64,000 nucleotides of DNA from Nocardioides lacusdianchii (GTDB taxonomy: Bacteria > Actinomycetota > Actinomycetes > Propionibacteriales > Nocardioidaceae): assembly GCF_020102855.1 (NCBI RefSeq), contig NZ_JADHZD010000004.1, forward strand, positions 124,001 through 188,000, read 5' to 3'. The stretch's first letter is position 1, and each line of letters begins with the position of its first letter. The notes under the pieces are model-generated. The model worked only from the letters and a program-made list of their open reading frames with translations. It ran no database searches and was not told the origin of the DNA. The position numbers and the translations under genes were made by a program. Positions 60,489-64,000 of the stretch are shown piece by piece.

Positions 60489-61292
60489 ATGAGCGACGCA
60501 CCGGCACCGCGCCCACCCCTCGATCCCGCCCGGCTGCTGGTGCCGCACGGGTGGCGCGTGGAGGTGGAGGAGGCGACGCCGTCGACCAACGCCGCCCTGG
60601 CCAAGCGCGCCCGGGCGGGCGAGGAGCCCGGCCTCGTGCTGGTCACCGAGCACCAGACAGCCGGTCGCGGCCGCCTGGACCGCGTCTGGGAGACCCCGCC
60701 GCGGTCGTCGCTGACCTTCTCGGTGCTGCTCGCCCCCGACGTGCCGCCGACCTCGTGGTCGTGGCTGCCGCTCCTGACCGGGTACGCCGTCCAGGCCGCG
60801 CTCGCCGACCGGCTCCCCGACATCGCGCTGAAGTGGCCCAACGACGTGCTCGTCGACAGCGGCGCCGGCGCCGGCGCCGGCCGCAAGGTCTGCGGCATCC
60901 TCGTCGAGCGGATCGAGACCGACCGCGGTCCGATGGCCGTGGTGGGCGTGGGCATCAACGTGGACCAGACCCTTGCCGAGCTGCCGATCGCGCTCGCCAC
61001 GTCGGTCGCGCTGGAGACCGGCGAGCCGGTCGAGCGCACCGGGCTGCTGGGGCAGGTGCTCGGCTCGATCCACGGCCTGCAGGGCCTGCTCGACGACACC
61101 GAGTCGCTGCGCCGGGCGTACGCCGACGTGTGCGTGACGCTGGGCGCGACGGTGGACGTCCACCTGCCCGCGGGCGACGTACGTCGTGGCGAGGCGCTCG
61201 ACATCGACGCGAGCGGGGCGCTGGTCGTCGGGACGGACGACGGCACCTTCACGGTGGCCGCGGGCGACGTGGTGCACGTGCGCCCTGCGTGA
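60489..61292 (+). CDS. birA: biotin--[acetyl-CoA carboxylase] ligase
   Basis: A 267-residue monofunctional ligase: biotin and AMP site [19 protein letters not shown] and GILVERIE, then a C-terminal SH3-like domain. It lacks an N-terminal DNA-binding domain, so it is not a repressor. It biotinylates pyruvate carboxylase and the acyl-CoA carboxylase alpha subunit. It is divergent from the carboxylase beta gene with 52 bases between, which links biotin loading to carboxylase expression by position. Confidence 0.95.
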   Translation: MSDAPAPRPPLDPARLLVPHGWRVEVEEATPSTNAALAKRARAGEEPGLVLVTEHQTAGRGRLDRVWETPPRSSLTFSVLLAPDVPPTSWSWLPLLTGYAVQAALADRLPDIALKWPNDVLVDSGAGAGAGRKVCGILVERIETDRGPMAVVGVGINVDQTLAELPIALATSVALETGEPVERTGLLGQVLGSIHGLQGLLDDTESLRRAYADVCVTLGATVDVHLPAGDVRRGEALDIDASGALVVGTDDGTFTVAAGDVVHVRPA

Positions 61293-61294
61293 TG

Positions 61295-61309
61295 CGTCGC
61301 GAAGCGACG
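61295..61309 (+). terminator. short hairpin after birA
   Basis: CGTCGC (61295-61300) pairs with GCGACG (61304-61309) around GAA, three bases after the birA stop. Modest stem without a T-run. Confidence 0.4.
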
Positions 61310-61331
61310 TGCGTAGTGACATGATCGGCCC

Positions 61332-61835
61332 GTGGCCTTTCCGACCAAGCTCCTCAACGAGGGCGAACACGTCGTCGTCTCGACCCGGACGCACCCGAAG
61401 GCGCTGATCGGCCCCTTCCTGGTGCTCCTGCTGCTCGTGGTCGGCATCATCGTCCTGAGCCGCTACACCGACTCCACGGTCATCGGCGCCATCGTCGGCG
61501 CCGTGTCGGTGGGCATCGTCTTCTGGTGGGTCCTGCGGCCCTTCGTCGACTGGCTCACCACGACCTACACCTTCACCAACCGCCGCTTCATCAAGCGCTC
61601 CGGCTTCATCGCCAAGGAGGGCCGCACGATCCCGCTCAACCGGATCAGTGGCGTCGACTTCGAGATCGGCGTCATCGACCGGATCTTCGGCTGCGGCACG
61701 CTCGTGGTCTCCGACGCCAGCACCGACGGCAGCGTCGAGCTCTCCGACATCCCCGACGTGGAGAAGGTCCAGCTCCAGGTGTCCAACGAGCTCCATCGCC
61801 TCGCCGGTGGTGACCGCCGCGACGATGGCGCCTGA
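61332..61835 (+). CDS. bacterial PH domain membrane protein
   Basis: A 167-residue protein with two membrane helices (about 28-44 and 50-72) followed by a PH domain of the bPH_2/DUF304 type ([43 protein letters not shown]). Function unknown; such proteins tether to the membrane. A GTG start with CATGAT six bases upstream suggests a leaderless mRNA. The end overlaps the adenylate cyclase start by 11 bases. Confidence 0.88.
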   Translation: MAFPTKLLNEGEHVVVSTRTHPKALIGPFLVLLLLVVGIIVLSRYTDSTVIGAIVGAVSVGIVFWWVLRPFVDWLTTTYTFTNRRFIKRSGFIAKEGRTIPLNRISGVDFEIGVIDRIFGCGTLVVSDASTDGSVELSDIPDVEKVQLQVSNELHRLAGGDRRDDGA

Positions 61836-62832
61836 CCGCGCATCGCGGGGCGAGCGCCCCGACCGGCCCCCGGGGGAGCAGCTCGACGACGCGATCCTGC
61901 GGAGCCAGCCTGCCTTCAACGCCCTCGAGGTGGCCGCCGAGACCGGCATCACGATCGAGCAGACCCGGCGGTTGTGGCGCGCGCTGGGCTTCCCGGAGTT
62001 CGTCGGCGAGAAGGCCTACACGGCGGCCGACATCGAGGCCGTGGCCACCCTCATGGGCTTCGTCGACGCCGGAGCCGTGGACTTCGACATGGCCGTCAAC
62101 CTCACCCGCGGTGTCGGGCAGACCATGGCCCGCCTGGCCGACTGGGAGGTCTCGACGCTGGTCAGCCGCGTGGAGGAGATGGAGGCCGGCGAGGAGGCCA
62201 CCGGCTCGCGCATCGGCTCGGCCCTGCGCCTGATCAACGAGGTCAACCCGCCCTTCGAGCGGCTGCTGATCTACGCCTGGCGCCGCCACCTCGCCGCGGC
62301 CGTCGGTCGCATCGAGGCGATGGGCGCCAAGGACGAGGACCTGCACACCATCGACGTCAGCGTCGGCTTCGCCGACCTGGTGTCCTTCACCGCCCTGTCC
62401 AACACCCTCGACCGCGACGAGATCGGTGACCTGGTCGAGGTCTTTGAGAGCCGCTGCCAGGACGTGGTGGCGCGCTACGCCGGGCGCATCATCAAGAGCC
62501 TGGGCGACTCGGTGCTCTTCGTGACCAGCGACGCCGAGGACGCGGTCGCGGTGGCCGAGGGGATCATCAACGTCATCGGCCGGGACCCCAAGATGCCCGA
62601 CGTACGCCTCGGGCTGGCGAGCGGACCGGTGGTCCAGCGCCTCGGCGACATCTTCGGTCCGCCGGTCAACATGGCCGCCCGGCTCACCCAGGTCGCGCGC
62701 CGCAACCGGCTCATCGTCGACCAGAACACCGCCGACCTGTTGCCGGCCGCCGACTGGGAGAGCCGGCGCCTGCCGGCCCGTCCGGTGCGGGGCTTCGGGC
62801 TGGTCGAGCCGGTCGCCGTACGCCGTCGCTGA
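61825..62832 (+). CDS. class III adenylate cyclase with Rv2212/Rv1264-type regulatory domain
   Basis: A 335-residue cytoplasmic cyclase that makes cAMP from ATP. The N-terminal part (about 20-165) resembles the Ad_Cy_reg autoinhibitory domain of mycobacterial Rv1264 and Rv2212. The catalytic domain has metal ligands Asp184 (GFADLVSFT) and Asp228 (GDSVLF), the ATP-selecting pair Lys224 and Asp275, and transition-state residues Asn282 and Arg286 (VNMAARL), so all catalytic residues are present. In Rv1264 the N-terminal domain senses pH. Translationally linked to the PH-domain gene. Confidence 0.92.
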   Translation: MAPDRASRGERPDRPPGEQLDDAILRSQPAFNALEVAAETGITIEQTRRLWRALGFPEFVGEKAYTAADIEAVATLMGFVDAGAVDFDMAVNLTRGVGQTMARLADWEVSTLVSRVEEMEAGEEATGSRIGSALRLINEVNPPFERLLIYAWRRHLAAAVGRIEAMGAKDEDLHTIDVSVGFADLVSFTALSNTLDRDEIGDLVEVFESRCQDVVARYAGRIIKSLGDSVLFVTSDAEDAVAVAEGIINVIGRDPKMPDVRLGLASGPVVQRLGDIFGPPVNMAARLTQVARRNRLIVDQNTADLLPAADWESRRLPARPVRGFGLVEPVAVRRR

Positions 62833-62913
62833 CGCGCACGCGGCATCGCTCGGTGGACTGGACCACCGGGGTCATTTTCTGCCATACGGGCCCGCCGGGA
62901 GGGGTGCCGTCCC

Positions 62914-62919
62914 TACCGT
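62914..62919 (+). promoter_or_regulatory. -10 box, leaderless start of the lone winged-helix gene
   Basis: TACCGT on the plus strand, six bases upstream of GTG 62926. Confidence 0.5.
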
Positions 62920-62925
62920 CGGCCC

Positions 62926-63243
62926 GTGTTGGCTGTGCAGGACGTACGACTGGATCCGACCACGCGGCAGGTGTGGCGGGGCGAGCGCGAGATCAGGCTC
63001 TCGCGCAAGGAGTTCCAGCTCCTCCATGCGCTGATGGCGCGCCCCGGTGACATCGTCACGCGCGGCGAGCTGATGGCCGACGTGTGGCAGACGTCGTTCT
63101 ACACCAACTCCAAGACCATCGACGTCCACCTCGGCTGGCTGCGCCGCAAGCTCGACGACGACCCGCGCAACCCGACCCTGATCACGACGCACCGGGGACG
63201 CGGCCTGCGCTTCGAGACCGCCCAGGACACGGTCGCGAGCTAG
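62926..63243 (+). CDS. stand-alone OmpR-type winged-helix DNA-binding protein
   Basis: A 105-residue protein consisting only of an OmpR/PhoB effector domain: LDPTTRQVWRGEREIRLSRKEFQLLHAL, VTRGELMADVW, SKTIDVHLGWLRRKLDDD and THRGRGLRFE. The receiver domain normally found before it is absent, and the start is fixed by a leaderless -10 box, so this is not a truncation by misassigned start. No kinase gene is adjacent. Targets and any partner are unknown. Confidence 0.88.
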   Translation: MLAVQDVRLDPTTRQVWRGEREIRLSRKEFQLLHALMARPGDIVTRGELMADVWQTSFYTNSKTIDVHLGWLRRKLDDDPRNPTLITTHRGRGLRFETAQDTVAS

Positions 63244-63255
63244 TCCGTCGGACCC

Positions 63256-63639
63256 TCAGCCGGTCGCCACGACCAGGCAGCAGGCGGTCAGCACGAGGCA
63301 CGCGGGCGCCATCGTCAGGCGCTCGGCACGGCTGCGCGAGATGCCGTTGAGGACGATCCCGAGCGCGAAGTAGCCGACCAGCACCCACGCGGCGACGGAC
63401 GTGTTCGTGCCCGGAGCGCCGGAGGCGCCTGCCCGGGCGAGGAGGACCAGCACGATCGCGACGTAGAGCAGGACCGACAGCGCACTGGCGATCCGCAGGG
63501 GTCGGGGGAGCACCTCGTGCCGGCCACCCCAGACGAGCCGACCGACGGGACGCCCAGCGGCCGCAAGCACCTGGACGACCGCGATGGCGGCGAGGACCAG
63601 TGTGGCGGTCGCGGCGGCAATGAGATTTGCGGCGTTCAC
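63256..63639 (-). CDS. small four-helix membrane protein
   Basis: A 127-residue hydrophobic protein with four membrane helices (about 5-27, 49-68, 79-96 and 106-125). I do not recognise the family. ATG 63639 overlaps the stop of the MarR gene by four bases (ATGA), so it is probably controlled by that regulator. Confidence 0.7.
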   Translation of the reverse strand: MNAANLIAAATATLVLAAIAVVQVLAAAGRPVGRLVWGGRHEVLPRPLRIASALSVLLYVAIVLVLLARAGASGAPGTNTSVAAWVLVGYFALGIVLNGISRSRAERLTMAPACLVLTACCLVVATG

Positions 63640-64000
63640 CTGGAAGCCTGCAGGTGCCGCTCGGCGTTGACGGCGATCCGTTCCAGCGCGTCCAGGAGGG
63701 CCGTCAGGTCGATGCCGTCCTCGAGCCCGTCGTCGAGCCCGGCGAGACCGGTCCAGGCCGCCGCGAGCAGGTCGCGGCCGGCGTCGGTGAGCGCGACCGC
63801 GTGGGCCCGGCGGTCGACCGAATCCGCGACGACCTCCACCAGTCCGCGTGCGCTGAGAGAGGCGAGCCGCTGCGTCACCGCCGATCGGGTGACGTCCAGG
63901 GCGTCCGCGAGCGTGGTCTGGCGCGCCGGTCCGATCGCGTCGATCGTGGCCAGCGCACCGAGCTCGGAGACGCCGATCCCGTGGGCGGGGCGCAGATAGG
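63636..64000 (-). CDS. MarR-family transcriptional regulator (5' partial, cut by window end)
   Basis: The frame is open to the right edge and 121 codons are visible. The winged helix reads SELGALATIDAIG, TLADALDVTRSAVTQRLASL (recognition helix) and VDRRAHAVALTDAGRDLL (wing, with the typical DRR), followed by a dimerisation helix. The N-terminus lies outside the window. It is coupled to the small membrane protein gene downstream, a likely target; ligand unknown. Confidence 0.88.
   Translation of the reverse strand, partial: YLRPAHGIGVSELGALATIDAIGPARQTTLADALDVTRSAVTQRLASLSARGLVEVVADSVDRRAHAVALTDAGRDLLAAAWTGLAGLDDGLEDGIDLTALLDALERIAVNAERHLQASR

Noticed and set aside
1..64000. tRNA, rRNA and riboswitch genes
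   Set aside because: No tRNA cloverleaf, rRNA-like block or recognised riboswitch core was seen in the intergenic stretches, all of which are shorter than about 220 bases.

Overview
The window is very GC-rich DNA (about 70% by eye) with dense coding, GTG starts nearly as common as ATG, many 1-4 base stop/start overlaps and many leaderless starts. Gene content (acyl-CoA carboxylase alpha, beta and epsilon subunits, a PknB-type PASTA protein, DUF222/HNH, Rv2212-type adenylate cyclase, Rv3303c-type LpdA, an IdeR-type iron box) points to an actinobacterium. The gene mix and the TTCGAGGCTCGCT intergenic repeats suggest a Nocardioides-like member of the Nocardioidaceae; that placement is inference. 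It reads as ordinary chromosome: no rRNA, tRNA, IS element, prophage or CRISPR array was seen, and no gap without a gene exceeds 300 bases.

Layout. 1-1063: C-terminal part of a von Willebrand A protein, followed by a cluster of three hairpins. 1282-4567: deoC plus a full-length and a truncated aldehyde dehydrogenase, a likely deoxyribose/acetaldehyde route. 4646-9309: PH-domain protein, a TetR/oxidoreductase pair with twin operators, a second YidC with a small DUF6412-like partner, and a frameshifted beta-helix protein. 9302-19123: phosphohexomutase, VOC, MOSC, Tpx, DUF2252, a MerR/aldo-keto reductase pair with matching operators, a membrane protein, a PASTA protein, uronate dehydrogenase-like enzyme, purine nucleoside phosphorylase and a GGCT-fold protein. 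19192-22959: two lipoamide dehydrogenase-type flavoproteins and a Nei-type DNA glycosylase. 22993-30468: Gly-rich protein, SpoIID-like secreted protein, SGNH lipoprotein, pyruvate carboxylase and an NAD(P)-binding protein.

30602-34108 holds a TetR gene and a tightly coupled four-gene cassette that looks like type VII secretion substrates with a lipoprotein. 34158-38401: FAD dehydrogenase with its TetR regulator, then the acyl-CoA carboxylase biotin subunit. 38456-44665 is the most unusual region: an FbpABC-type ferric importer under an iron box, coupled to an 850-residue protein that joins an adenylation domain, a carrier domain and a membrane acyltransferase.

44719-50790: alkaline phosphatase, acyl-CoA dehydrogenase, trypsin-like protease, YnfA, DUF222/HNH and an unrecognised gene. 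50943-55065: NarL-type two-component pair followed by a NatAB-type ABC exporter. 55089-58503: VTT-type membrane protein, CDP-alcohol phosphatidyltransferase, Maf and a DUF885 peptidase-like protein. 58578-62832: carboxylase epsilon and beta subunits divergent from biotin ligase, then a PH-domain protein and an adenylate cyclase. 62926-64000: a lone OmpR-type DNA-binding domain, a small membrane protein and a MarR regulator cut by the right edge.
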